From: Phycisphaerae bacterium
Lineage (GTDB): Bacteria; Planctomycetota; Phycisphaerae; Phycisphaerales; SM1A02
NCBI GenBank assembly: GCA_002717655.1
Contig: PBAY01000051.1
Coordinates: 186,001 to 250,000 of the forward strand
Length of the DNA stretch: 64,000 bases
Direction: 5' to 3'
The notes under the pieces are model-generated. The model did not search any database. It was not told the DNA's origin and worked only from the letters and a program-made list of their open reading frames with translations. Below, piece after piece: positions 34,745 through 43,108 of this stretch. Position numbers and translations under genes: made by a program. The first letter of the stretch is position 1; each line of letters begins with the position of its first letter.

Positions 34745-36334
34745 TCAGCTCATGTACTGGAGCAACTGGAGCAGGTCATCGACGTCTGAATCGCCATCCC
34801 CGTCCAGATCCGAGTCGCAGCTGCCATTGCACTGGCCATATTCACTCAGAAGCTGGAGAAGATCATCGACATTCACCGCACCATCGCCATTGATGTCGCC
34901 AGGAACATCCACGATCTCGGGATCACTGAAGTACCAGGCAATGCCCGCTGTGGAATTGGCGACTCCACCACCCTCCAGAGACAGTCGCAACTGGTATCGG
35001 CCCGGAGCAAGATTTCGGATGTAGAGGTGTTCCACATTGTCCACTGCACTGCTGCTCAGGACATTTCCAGAACCGAATACCTCGGGCCCTGCTCCAACCA
35101 GAGACACGGGATTGTCATCCAAGTCGAGTTGTACAAGTTCAAGATCAAAGTCACCAAGCGTCCAGGTCGAACCGAACCCCACAGGGACCTGTCGGTTCCA
35201 GGCCGCGACGATTGAAACCTCTTCGACCATTCCACCCAGTGTGAAATTCCAGGTTCTTGCATTGCCATTGAGGCAGAAGGAGCGATCCCAGCCACGCAAA
35301 GCCGCCTCGGGCGTCGTAGCTGGACTGACACCTCCGATGATTCGACCATTGCCCATGATCAGATGTCCGCGATCAACATCAACCTGACCAGCACCCTGCA
35401 CCGGATCAAGTGGTCGAATCGTGGTGCCTCGGTCAACACCGGAATCCGAGGGGTTGTTTGACCAGGAACCGTCATCTGCACCTGAATCCTGATGATCGGC
35501 TGCCGCCAGTATGACTGCTTTGACGACTTCTGATTTCTGTCCATCGGTATGCAGATCCGGGTCATCACGCACCTGATCGACCAGCATCACGACGGCGGAG
35601 GAAACAATGGCGGTTGACCAGCTGGAAAGTTCACCTGGTGCACAGATCAACGGCAGCATTCGACCACTGCCTTCATAGGATGAGATATCGCCGGAAGCAT
35701 GATTGCCCGATCGAACCCCGACACTGATGTTGTTGAATCCATAGGCGAGCAGCGGCTGATGAGCGGCTCCATCGCCATTGTTCACGCCAACGACAATGAT
35801 GGCCTGATCTCGGTTGACGACATAATCCATGCGCCGAAGCACAATCTGGTCGTTATTCACATTGCCGAATGAACCGATCCATGAATTGTTCAGGACCTTG
35901 ATGCCCGCCGGCATGCTCAATGGAGCTGTGCTTGAGGAGTAGTTTGAACGCAGAAAGTCATCAAGAACCCAGCCCGTGGCTTCATACAAGTTGATGTCAT
36001 CAGCAAGAGGAGCCATGCTCACAGTCGATCCATAGAACCAGCGTGCAACCGTGGTGGCATGAGAGGAGGATGCTGGGCTACCTGAACTTCGATCAATGAA
36101 CGTATGTCCAGAGATTTCAGGGTCGGATGTATTGGGGGCATAGTTCGTGCCTCCCTCACTGGCTTCAACCTGTGCCACCGCCACACCATCTCCGGTTGGC
36201 ATGTTCTCCGCACCAATTCGTTCAATGAGTTCGTAGTAGCCGGTATCGATTCGGAAATCGGCGTAACACACCATTGGTGTCGCAGATGAAACCAACGCAA
36301 CCAGCAATCCGGTGGACAGGCCTCTGTATCGCAT
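34745..36334 (-). CDS. Secreted subtilisin-like (S8 fold) protein with dockerin-like tail
   Basis: A 529-residue exported protein; ATG 36334 has GGGAG 7 nt upstream and starts a signal peptide (STGLLVALVSSATPMVCYA). The body follows the subtilase order: GDGVAVAQVEAS (Glu57 where the catalytic Asp of G-x-x-V-A-V-I-D-T-G is expected), SSSHATTVARWFYG (His92), IKVLNNSWIGS (oxyanion Asn) and LSSWSTAIVSSAVVML (the Ser region, without G-T-S-x-A-x-P). So the fold is likely S8, but activity is doubtful. A P-domain-like beta part (WNFTLGGMVEEVSIVAAWNR ... YQLRLSLEGGG) and a dockerin-like tail (GDINGDGAVNVDDLLQLL, SDLDGDGDSDVDDLLQLL) follow. Confidence 0.65.
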   Translation of the reverse strand: MRYRGLSTGLLVALVSSATPMVCYADFRIDTGYYELIERIGAENMPTGDGVAVAQVEASEGGTNYAPNTSDPEISGHTFIDRSSGSPASSSHATTVARWFYGSTVSMAPLADDINLYEATGWVLDDFLRSNYSSSTAPLSMPAGIKVLNNSWIGSFGNVNNDQIVLRRMDYVVNRDQAIIVVGVNNGDGAAHQPLLAYGFNNISVGVRSGNHASGDISSYEGSGRMLPLICAPGELSSWSTAIVSSAVVMLVDQVRDDPDLHTDGQKSEVVKAVILAAADHQDSGADDGSWSNNPSDSGVDRGTTIRPLDPVQGAGQVDVDRGHLIMGNGRIIGGVSPATTPEAALRGWDRSFCLNGNARTWNFTLGGMVEEVSIVAAWNRQVPVGFGSTWTLGDFDLELVQLDLDDNPVSLVGAGPEVFGSGNVLSSSAVDNVEHLYIRNLAPGRYQLRLSLEGGGVANSTAGIAWYFSDPEIVDVPGDINGDGAVNVDDLLQLLSEYGQCNGSCDSDLDGDGDSDVDDLLQLLQYMS

Positions 36335-36489
36335 CAACCAACTCCCTCTTCTCATCAGCCACGAATGACCCTTGAATGGCCAAAAACGCTTCTTTTGATA
36401 GTACTACGATGAGATCGTCTGGCAAGATGCTTGCCTAAGACTGGAAACAGAAGAATCAGAATCATCCCTACAGATCGCACCGAAGCCGA

Positions 36490-37152
36490 TCAGTTGAGCG
36501 TCTGGCTGGCATCCTTGGGGTTCAGCATCGTTTCAACTTCTGCAAGAATTCTCTTCTCAGCCGCACGATCACGGGTCGTCGGTGTCCAGAAGGAGACAGG
36601 CGACTCACTCCATTGGCCTTCTACAGGCTGATGGTATGTGTAGGACGAGCCAGAAAAAGTCCAACGATTTCGCCGCTGACCAACGGAATGACCTCGTTCT
36701 TCAAACACCCAGACCTTGAGATCCAACGGGCCATCTTCGCGAGTGAGATCCCAATCGGACTCCGTCATGGCCAGGAGATCCACGGGTGGGATCTCGTCTG
36801 AATCCGAACGAGCAGCAAATCCTGCACGACTGAACTCGAAACGTGCCCTCAGACGGTTGCGGGAAAGGGTATTTCTGAGCGCCTGATTAAAATCGGCATT
36901 GCCACCCTTCCAGGGCTCCATGAGCGAAGCCGCCATGGCAGGCTCCGTTTCAATGACTCCAGAGCGTCGATCCATGAAGGAGGGGCGAAGGCCATTTTCT
37001 CGAGCCACCGCCACGGCGGCATCAAAGGCCTCCGAATACCGATCCTGTGGTACCACCACCAGCTCCGGCCCCTGAGAACCGGCACAGCCTGAAACCAGCG
37101 TCAAAGCTGCAAAAACGACCGTAAATAACGGGATATTCCAGAGATTCCTCAT
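36490..37152 (-). CDS. Predicted lipoprotein of unknown function
   Basis: A 220-residue protein with a lipoprotein signal: MRNLWNIPLFTVVFAALTLVSGCAGS, with lipobox LVSGC (Cys23). The ATG at 37152 has GGGGACC just upstream; the frame runs on to 37251 without support. The mature part (YSEAFDAAVAVARENGLRPS, DRRSGVIETEPAM, RARFEFSRAG) resembles planctomycete lipoproteins of about 200 residues with a mixed alpha/beta fold similar to the LptE/DUF4136-like group, but I cannot name it. It stands alone between a subtilase-like gene and the multihaem gene. Confidence 0.7.
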   Translation of the reverse strand: MRNLWNIPLFTVVFAALTLVSGCAGSQGPELVVVPQDRYSEAFDAAVAVARENGLRPSFMDRRSGVIETEPAMAASLMEPWKGGNADFNQALRNTLSRNRLRARFEFSRAGFAARSDSDEIPPVDLLAMTESDWDLTREDGPLDLKVWVFEERGHSVGQRRNRWTFSGSSYTYHQPVEGQWSESPVSFWTPTTRDRAAEKRILAEVETMLNPKDASQTLN

Positions 37153-37345
37153 CCAAGGTCCCCATAGATACGAAAGAGATGGGTGGGCTGGTGATCGCGG
37201 ATTCAAGTCTAACATGCCATTCCCACTACGGAGGGTCCCTGAAGCGGTCATAAACGGCGTTTCAGATATTGACCCAAGCCCTTAAGCGGGTACGCTGAAG
37301 GGTCTCCAAAGGGTGTGAGCTAAAGCAATTGAGGAGCAGGTAAGC

Positions 37346-39694
37346 GTGAAGATCTGGATCAAGGCAATCGCCATGAGTGTCGCTGCAGCATCTGTAGCTG
37401 CGACCGTGGTTGCTGGTGATCAAGTGACGCTTCCAACCACTGCTGAGGACTTTTATCAGCCAGGTCAGCAACCTTTGCCCAGCAACCCCAATACTGATCC
37501 TCCAACCCCGATGGACGAATTTCAGGTGGCTTCTTTCACCTGCCAGAACTGCCATCTGTTTGATGACGACAACAACCCTGATATTGAAACCGGGCCGATG
37601 AACAACTGGGCAGCCAGCATGATGGCTCAATCCGCTCGTGATCCAGTCTGGCAAGCCGCCTTGACCATCTCCAATCAGGATGCCTCAATGAGCGGTGAGT
37701 ACTGCATCCGTTGTCATGCGCCGACGACCTGGGCTTCAGGTCGAAGCACAAGCGGGACGTTGGATGACTTCATTGATCCTGATGATTTCGACGGCGTCAA
37801 CTGCAATTTCTGTCACCGAATGGTTGATCCCACCGCTTCGGAAGAAAATCCAGATGAAGACGATCTGATTCTTCAAGCACTGATTGATGAAGGCAACTAT
37901 CCAGATCCCAATTCACCCGGCAATGGACGTTTCATCTTCGATCCTGATGACACCAGACGTGGACCATTGGATGACATCGTGGTCAACATGCACGGTGCCG
38001 CTCAGATTCTGGTTTCACCCCATCACCTTGAATCAAGTCAGTGCGCCTCCTGTCATGACCTGAGCAATCCAGTGTTCGAAGTTCAGTCTGATGGAACCTA
38101 CGCCTTGACCGACTACGACATGGCGCATCCAACTCAGAACACCTACGAGATGATGCCTGAGCAACGGACCTATTCAGAGTGGCTGGCCAGCACGTTCGCA
38201 GATACCGGCGTTCAGTTCGACGATGGTCGTTTCGGCGGGGACCACCCGACCGGGATCATGAAGTCCTGTCAGGACTGTCATATGCCGAAGGCTTCTGGAG
38301 CCAATTGCGCCTTCTGGTACATCCCTGATGTCGGAGATCGAGAAAGTCTTTCACTGCATCAGTTCCATGGTGGCAACACCTGGGTACTCGGCGCCGTACA
38401 CAGCCTGTACGACCCGGCCTACACAGGCCTGACCGACGAACGTGTTGCTGATGCGCTGGATCGAACGATTGCACTGCTCAAAGCGGCTTCCGATCTGGAA
38501 GTGACACAGGATGGAACACTGGTCACCGCTCGCGTGACCAACTGGTCCGGACACAAACTGCCTACGGGATTCCCGGAAGGCCGTCGCATGTGGATCAATG
38601 CGCAGTTCTTTGATGAATCCGACTCGATGATCAGTGAAGTGGGCGCGTACGACTACACCACGGCTGATCTTGATACCACCAACACCAAGGTCTACGAAGC
38701 CAAGCTCGGCATGGACGAAACCGTTGCCACGCTGGCCAATCTGCCTGCAGGCGAAACCTTCCACCTCGTACTCGCGAACCAGATTCTCAAGGACAATCGA
38801 ATACCTCCTGTTGGCTTCACCAACAGCGAGTTCGACGCCATTCAGGCTTCACCAGTCAACTACTCCTATGCCGATGGTCAGCACTGGGATGACACGACGC
38901 TTTCCATTCCCAAGGGTGCGAAGAAAGTTGTCGTGACACTCTTCTTCCAGACCTCCTCCAAGGAGTACATGGAGTTTCTCCGAGACGCGAATGTCACGGA
39001 CGACAAGGGACAGATCGCCTATGACGCCTGGGTCGCCGGCGGAAAGAGTGCACCAGTCGTGATGGACTCGATGCAGATCGATCTGCAATTGCCCGAAGGT
39101 GATGGTGACTACTGCACGACACCGATGTATGCCGAAATCGGAGCCAACTCCTTTGAAACAACGACAGCTGTTGACAGTGGATTCGGTGAACCGGATGAGA
39201 ACCAATGTCCTGGAACCAAGCTGAGCTGGAGCAACTCACCAGATCGATGGTTCATCTGGCAACCAACTGGGAATGGACTGGTCAACTTTGATACCTGTGA
39301 CCCGCTCTCCTACGACACTTCACTGGTGATCTATCAGGGAGATGATTGCGGCAGTCTGGTTCAAATCGCATGTAATGGCGATTCAACTGAACAGACTGGC
39401 TGTCAGAGTTACTACTCCGGGATCTATGACCTGCCTGTAACCGGTGGTGAAACCTACTTCGTCCGCATCGGTGGATGGCTGGCTGATACCGGGGAAGGAA
39501 CTCTGAACATCACGTTCGAACCAGAAGCTATTCCTGGCGATCTTGATGGGGATGGTGACGTGGATGTGAATGACATCCTGCTGTTGCTGGCCGACTTCGG
39601 ATGTACCGGTACCTGTCAGGGTGATGTTGACGGAAATGGTGAGGTCAATGTTTCCGACATCCTGATTCTGCTTGCCAACTGGACCACTCCCTGA
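37346..39694 (+). CDS. Secreted five-haem cytochrome c with PPC-like and dockerin-like domains
   Basis: A 782-residue exported multihaem protein. The GTG start at 37346 has GAGGAG upstream and begins a signal peptide cleaved near VVAG. Five C-x-x-C-H haem sites lie at residues 66 (CQNCH), 120 (CIRCH), 153 (CNFCH), 233 (CASCH) and 308 (CQDCH), the arrangement of the cytochrome c554/octahaem-like group. A beta domain follows (VTNWSGHKLPTGFPEGRRMW), then a PPC-type domain (DTSLVIYQGDDCGSLVQIAC ... TYFVRIGGW), and a dockerin-like tail (GDLDGDGDVDVNDILLLL, GDVDGNGEVNVSDILILL). It could accept electrons outside the cytoplasmic membrane. No cytochrome maturation genes are nearby. Confidence 0.88.
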   Translation: MKIWIKAIAMSVAAASVAATVVAGDQVTLPTTAEDFYQPGQQPLPSNPNTDPPTPMDEFQVASFTCQNCHLFDDDNNPDIETGPMNNWAASMMAQSARDPVWQAALTISNQDASMSGEYCIRCHAPTTWASGRSTSGTLDDFIDPDDFDGVNCNFCHRMVDPTASEENPDEDDLILQALIDEGNYPDPNSPGNGRFIFDPDDTRRGPLDDIVVNMHGAAQILVSPHHLESSQCASCHDLSNPVFEVQSDGTYALTDYDMAHPTQNTYEMMPEQRTYSEWLASTFADTGVQFDDGRFGGDHPTGIMKSCQDCHMPKASGANCAFWYIPDVGDRESLSLHQFHGGNTWVLGAVHSLYDPAYTGLTDERVADALDRTIALLKAASDLEVTQDGTLVTARVTNWSGHKLPTGFPEGRRMWINAQFFDESDSMISEVGAYDYTTADLDTTNTKVYEAKLGMDETVATLANLPAGETFHLVLANQILKDNRIPPVGFTNSEFDAIQASPVNYSYADGQHWDDTTLSIPKGAKKVVVTLFFQTSSKEYMEFLRDANVTDDKGQIAYDAWVAGGKSAPVVMDSMQIDLQLPEGDGDYCTTPMYAEIGANSFETTTAVDSGFGEPDENQCPGTKLSWSNSPDRWFIWQPTGNGLVNFDTCDPLSYDTSLVIYQGDDCGSLVQIACNGDSTEQTGCQSYYSGIYDLPVTGGETYFVRIGGWLADTGEGTLNITFEPEAIPGDLDGDGDVDVNDILLLLADFGCTGTCQGDVDGNGEVNVSDILILLANWTTP

Positions 39695-39706
39695 GCCTGA
39701 CTGGGA

Positions 39707-39712
39707 TATACT
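39707..39712 (+). promoter_or_regulatory. -10-like TATACT close to the pyrB start
   Basis: TATACT is followed by 9 nt (CCCCGCGCT) and the ATG of pyrB. There is no Shine-Dalgarno. It lies 12 nt after the end of the cytochrome gene, whose stop is at 39694. Confidence 0.5.
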
Positions 39713-39721
39713 CCCCGCGCT

Positions 39722-40672
39722 ATGGGAGCTCCGTGGAACAAAGACCATCTTCTGGGACTCGAAGAGCTGGATCGAGATCAACTCCTCACTCTTCTGGAGG
39801 ATGCCTCATCGCTGCTTCCGATCGCCAGGAATGAATCGCCAGCACGTACCGATCTCGCTGGCCAGATCATCGCCACGCTGTTCTTCGAGAACAGCACACG
39901 CACTCGGATGAGTTTCACTCTGGCCGCACGCAAACTGGGCGCTGACATTCTTGATCTCAATGCTTCCACTTCAAGCACCGCCAAAGGTGAAACATTGCTT
40001 GATACCGCGCTGAACATCGAGGCCATGGGTGTTGATGCCATGGTCATGCGATGTGCCGCTTCAGGTGGACCGCAACTGGTTGCTGATCATGTTCAGGTAC
40101 CCATCATCAATGCTGGTGATGGCAGACATGAACATCCCACCCAGGGACTGCTTGATGCACTTACCCTGCAACAGCATTTCGGACGGACAACTCTCGAAGA
40201 TCTCACCATCGCCATCGTTGGAGACATCGCCAGTTCACGAGTCGCCCGCTCCAATGCATTTGGACTGACCACGCTCGGGGCTGATGTGATTCTGGCTGGA
40301 CCGGAATCTCTGGTTCCTGCTGAACTCGAAACTCTGGTGCACGGCCGTGATGCCTCCAGTGGAACACTTCGCGTTGAACATGATCTCGATGCGGTGCTGG
40401 ACACGGTTGATGCCATCATGATGCTGAGGGTTCAGTTTGAACGTCATGGTGGAGAAGGAATTGGAGCCGACTACACCACCCGCTACGGACTGACGGTTGA
40501 CCGTGCGTCGCGGCTCAGGCCTGATGTTCCGGTGCTTCACCCAGGCCCCGTGAATCGAGGGATCGAGATCGACCCAGAGGTCGTCGATGGTGATCGAAGC
40601 CTGATTCTCGATCAGGTCACCTGTGGCGTGGCCGCCCGCATGGCGGTACTCAGGGGGCTCCTGTCGAAGTGA
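39722..40672 (+). CDS. pyrB: Aspartate carbamoyltransferase catalytic subunit (PyrB)
   Basis: A 316-residue enzyme of pyrimidine synthesis that joins carbamoyl phosphate to aspartate. The carbamoyl-phosphate site FFENSTRTRMSF, the SSTAKGETLLDT loop, HPTQGLLDALTL and the aspartate-side block VLHPGPVNRGIEI are all present. It lacks any sign of a fused PyrC. No pyrC, carA or pyrI is adjacent. The start is an ATG with a near-perfect -10 9 nt upstream, suggesting a leaderless message, so a PyrR-type attenuator in the leader is unlikely. Confidence 0.95.
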   Translation: MGAPWNKDHLLGLEELDRDQLLTLLEDASSLLPIARNESPARTDLAGQIIATLFFENSTRTRMSFTLAARKLGADILDLNASTSSTAKGETLLDTALNIEAMGVDAMVMRCAASGGPQLVADHVQVPIINAGDGRHEHPTQGLLDALTLQQHFGRTTLEDLTIAIVGDIASSRVARSNAFGLTTLGADVILAGPESLVPAELETLVHGRDASSGTLRVEHDLDAVLDTVDAIMMLRVQFERHGGEGIGADYTTRYGLTVDRASRLRPDVPVLHPGPVNRGIEIDPEVVDGDRSLILDQVTCGVAARMAVLRGLLSK

Positions 40673-40712
40673 TCGCTCATCCTTCCGGCACCTTCAGCCC
40701 GATAAGTACTGC

Positions 40713-40961
40713 ATGAACCTCTCCGCTGACGCTACTCGCAAGCTCCCCATCCCGGTAACCGTTCGCATTGCCTCCAAGTCCGCCCAGCTGCAGGAAATAC
40801 TCCGACTGCAGCCTGGCTCCATCATCGAACTGCCAAAGCGGGCTGATGAGGATCTGGATGTGATGATCAATTCCACGGTCATCGCCAAAGGACAAGCCGT
40901 CAAGGTGGGTGAAAACTTCGGGGTGAAGATCACGGCCTACCGCGGGCTGCCTTCAGCTTGA
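40713..40961 (+). CDS. Small FliN-like (SpoA domain) flagellar switch protein
   Basis: An 82-residue single SpoA/SMO-C domain. The sequence IPVTVRIASKSAQLQEILRLQPGSIIELPKRADEDLDVMINSTVIAKGQAV is the FliN/YscQ-C pattern: P-V-x-V-x-hydrophobic start, L-x-P-G-S-x-I-x-L, D-x-x-hydrophobic-x-V-N, G-x-A-V-V-V-like end and GVKITAY. Such proteins form part of the flagellar C-ring or type III secretion sorting platform. The ATG at 40713 begins just before the domain. It is on its own, 40 bp after pyrB; no other flagellar gene is in the window. Confidence 0.83.
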   Translation: MNLSADATRKLPIPVTVRIASKSAQLQEILRLQPGSIIELPKRADEDLDVMINSTVIAKGQAVKVGENFGVKITAYRGLPSA

Positions 40962-40988
40962 AGACTTCAGGGGAAGATCGCACCACTG

Positions 40989-41531
40989 GTGCGGGTTATT
41001 CCGTCTGCCACTGAACCCCGTCTTGAATCCAAATCAAGAGACCCGTATCTGGCGTTGGTTTGTGCCGATTTATTCCGTATGGGACACGGATCCTCCAGAC
41101 CTCTACATCGACTGATTGCGCATGGCTGGTATGCCGGGCTTGGAGTCACTGCCTTGAGCATGATGCTCCTGAGTCAGGACTTTGCACCCGCGATCATTCT
41201 GATGGCGATGCTGCCCCTTGTTCTGCTTTGCAGGGGAAAGGACGGGGTACTGTTGACCGCATCCATTGCCGCGTTCTTTGCCTGTATCGGATTCATGATT
41301 GCGTCACAGCAGGGCCTGTCACCATGGCTGCGAAGTGAAGCGATGACCATGATGGTCCTGGCTCCCTTACTGGCGTTTGCAGTGAGCGTGCCAGCAATAC
41401 TGGAGTTGAATTGGAACAAGGTCAGTGATGCAGTCTTAACTCAGAGCTCGATGAGCTCCATGTCGGATTCCACTTCACGTGAAACAGTCGGCAAGGTCAC
41501 CCCGGTCATAAACCGCTCAAGAGCTGCCTGA
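40989..41531 (+). CDS. Unidentified small membrane protein
   Basis: A frame of 180 residues from a GTG at 40989; an ATG at 41079 (MGHGSSRPLHRLIAHG) is an equally good start and leaves 150 residues. There are four hydrophobic segments (WYAGLGVTALSMMLL, PAIILMAMLPLVLLC, LLTASIAAFFACIGFMIA, MMVLAPLLAFAVSVPAIL), so it is an inner-membrane protein if real. It lies 27 bp after the FliN-like gene on the same strand. The last 90 bp overlap the end of nuoG on the other strand, which is unusual and lowers confidence. I recognise no family. Confidence 0.5.
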   Translation: MRVIPSATEPRLESKSRDPYLALVCADLFRMGHGSSRPLHRLIAHGWYAGLGVTALSMMLLSQDFAPAIILMAMLPLVLLCRGKDGVLLTASIAAFFACIGFMIASQQGLSPWLRSEAMTMMVLAPLLAFAVSVPAILELNWNKVSDAVLTQSSMSSMSDSTSRETVGKVTPVINRSRAA

Positions 41532-43099
41532 CCCGCCATGACCTGACGAGTTGCAACCGCATTGAAGACCGCGGAACGGGTTCCCTCGATGCAGGCAAGG
41601 AGATCCAGCGCAATCTGTGACTCACTCTTGCAGTAGTCCACCGGGGAAATAGCTCGCTCGAATGCCTGAAGCAGTCCATCAGCATTCTCAAAGGTCCCGG
41701 CCTTCTCCACCCACGTTGCCGATGGAAGCAGTACATCAGCACGCTCCGTCAAACCATTGGGCAAGGTGTCCATCATGACGAGGAATCGGTTGTCACCGAC
41801 ACTGGCGGCCAGATTCGGTGTCACCCACTCACTGGGGTAGTTTCCAGTGAGAATGATTCCTTGAATTGAGGAATCGGAGTGCAATTTTGACTGGAATCCA
41901 GCGGCATCCAGTACTTCTCCGCCAATGGCTTCAAGTACCCGACGAACGCCACGGGCATTCGGTGCTTTCTCGGCACGGATCGTATATCCACCCGGGAAGG
42001 TCTTGTCTTCACCATTGAAGGGAACGGGTCCAATGCCAAGCACTGCTTCTGGATCAAGGCTGCGGGCCAGAGATGCAAGGTGCCATGCATCTTCACAGGA
42101 AAGCATGGGGGAGATCATGACGGCGAGATGGCCCGCTTGCTGAAGACCCCGAGCGGCCGATTCGATGGAAGCCTCCCAGGCTTGCGCCGCCTGTGGCATT
42201 TCCCATGGGTCACAACCACGGACAACCGGCAATTTCATTCGAGTTTCGTCATGGATGAACTTCCATCCATAACGGATCTCATCCGAAATCCACCATTTGT
42301 TCACCGCCTCATTTGGACGGGGCTTTACCCGGAAGACCGATCCCTTGTTGTGCTCGACGCTGATGTTGTCACCTGATGCCGTGATGCCGTCAATGGATGG
42401 CGTCCGGGTCAGGAACCACACTCGCTGAGCAAAGAGGAAGTCCTTGTCGAGCAAGGCGCCAACAGGGCAGATATCGACGACATTGCCACTGAGTTCATTG
42501 TCGAGCGCCTCACCGGGGAACACATCGATTTCCTCGAATGCCCCTCGACCATCGACCATCAGCTCCGCCGTACCGGTCACTTCTCGAGTAAACCGGACAC
42601 AACGTGTACACATGATGCATCGATCGCCATAGAGAAGGACATGTTCACCAATGTCCTTCTTCGGCTGCTTGATTTTCTCTTCTTCGAATCGACTGTTGGC
42701 TCGACCGTATCGGTAGGCGTAATCCTGGAGATAGCATTCGCCAGCTTGATCACACACCGGGCAGTCAACCGGATGGTTGATCAGGAGAAGTTCCATCACA
42801 CTCCGCTGATTGGCGACCGCCTTGGGTGAGTCCGTATAGACGACCTGGCCATCCTCAGCAGGGGTCTGGCAGGTTGGCACCAGCTTGGGCAGTGGCTCGA
42901 GTTTGCCATCGTTCCTTGGATTGGGTGCCCAGACTTCCGCGAGGCAGATCCGACAACTGGCAACAACCGAAAGCCCGGGATGCCAGCAGTAGTGGGGGAT
43001 CTCCTGTTCCTGCGCAAGAGCCACCTCGAGGATGGACTGTCCTTCCTCGAATGCTGCAGGCTGGCCGTTGATCGTGATCTGAGGCATCTGACCCTTCAT
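41441..43099 (-). CDS. nuoG: NADH-quinone oxidoreductase subunit G (NuoG)
   Basis: A 552-residue iron-sulfur subunit of complex I. The N-terminal [2Fe-2S] site is HYCWHPGLSVVASCRICLAEV with CQTPAEDG; the N5-type site is NHPVDCPVCDQAGEC; the N4 site is GDRCIMCTRCVRFTRE with DICPVGAL. The molybdopterin-like C-terminal domain is present but short (family 650-900 residues), ending soon after LPSATWVEKAGTFENADG. ATG 43099 and ATG 43087 (MPQITING, with AAGGG upstream) are both possible. It stands alone 8.6 kb from nuoD-E-F, which is unusual; the 3' end overlaps the predicted membrane ORF. Confidence 0.93.
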   Translation of the reverse strand: MKGQMPQITINGQPAAFEEGQSILEVALAQEQEIPHYCWHPGLSVVASCRICLAEVWAPNPRNDGKLEPLPKLVPTCQTPAEDGQVVYTDSPKAVANQRSVMELLLINHPVDCPVCDQAGECYLQDYAYRYGRANSRFEEEKIKQPKKDIGEHVLLYGDRCIMCTRCVRFTREVTGTAELMVDGRGAFEEIDVFPGEALDNELSGNVVDICPVGALLDKDFLFAQRVWFLTRTPSIDGITASGDNISVEHNKGSVFRVKPRPNEAVNKWWISDEIRYGWKFIHDETRMKLPVVRGCDPWEMPQAAQAWEASIESAARGLQQAGHLAVMISPMLSCEDAWHLASLARSLDPEAVLGIGPVPFNGEDKTFPGGYTIRAEKAPNARGVRRVLEAIGGEVLDAAGFQSKLHSDSSIQGIILTGNYPSEWVTPNLAASVGDNRFLVMMDTLPNGLTERADVLLPSATWVEKAGTFENADGLLQAFERAISPVDYCKSESQIALDLLACIEGTRSAVFNAVATRQVMAGQAALERFMTGVTLPTVSREVESDMELIEL

Positions 43100-43108
43100 C
43101 CTAGCAGG

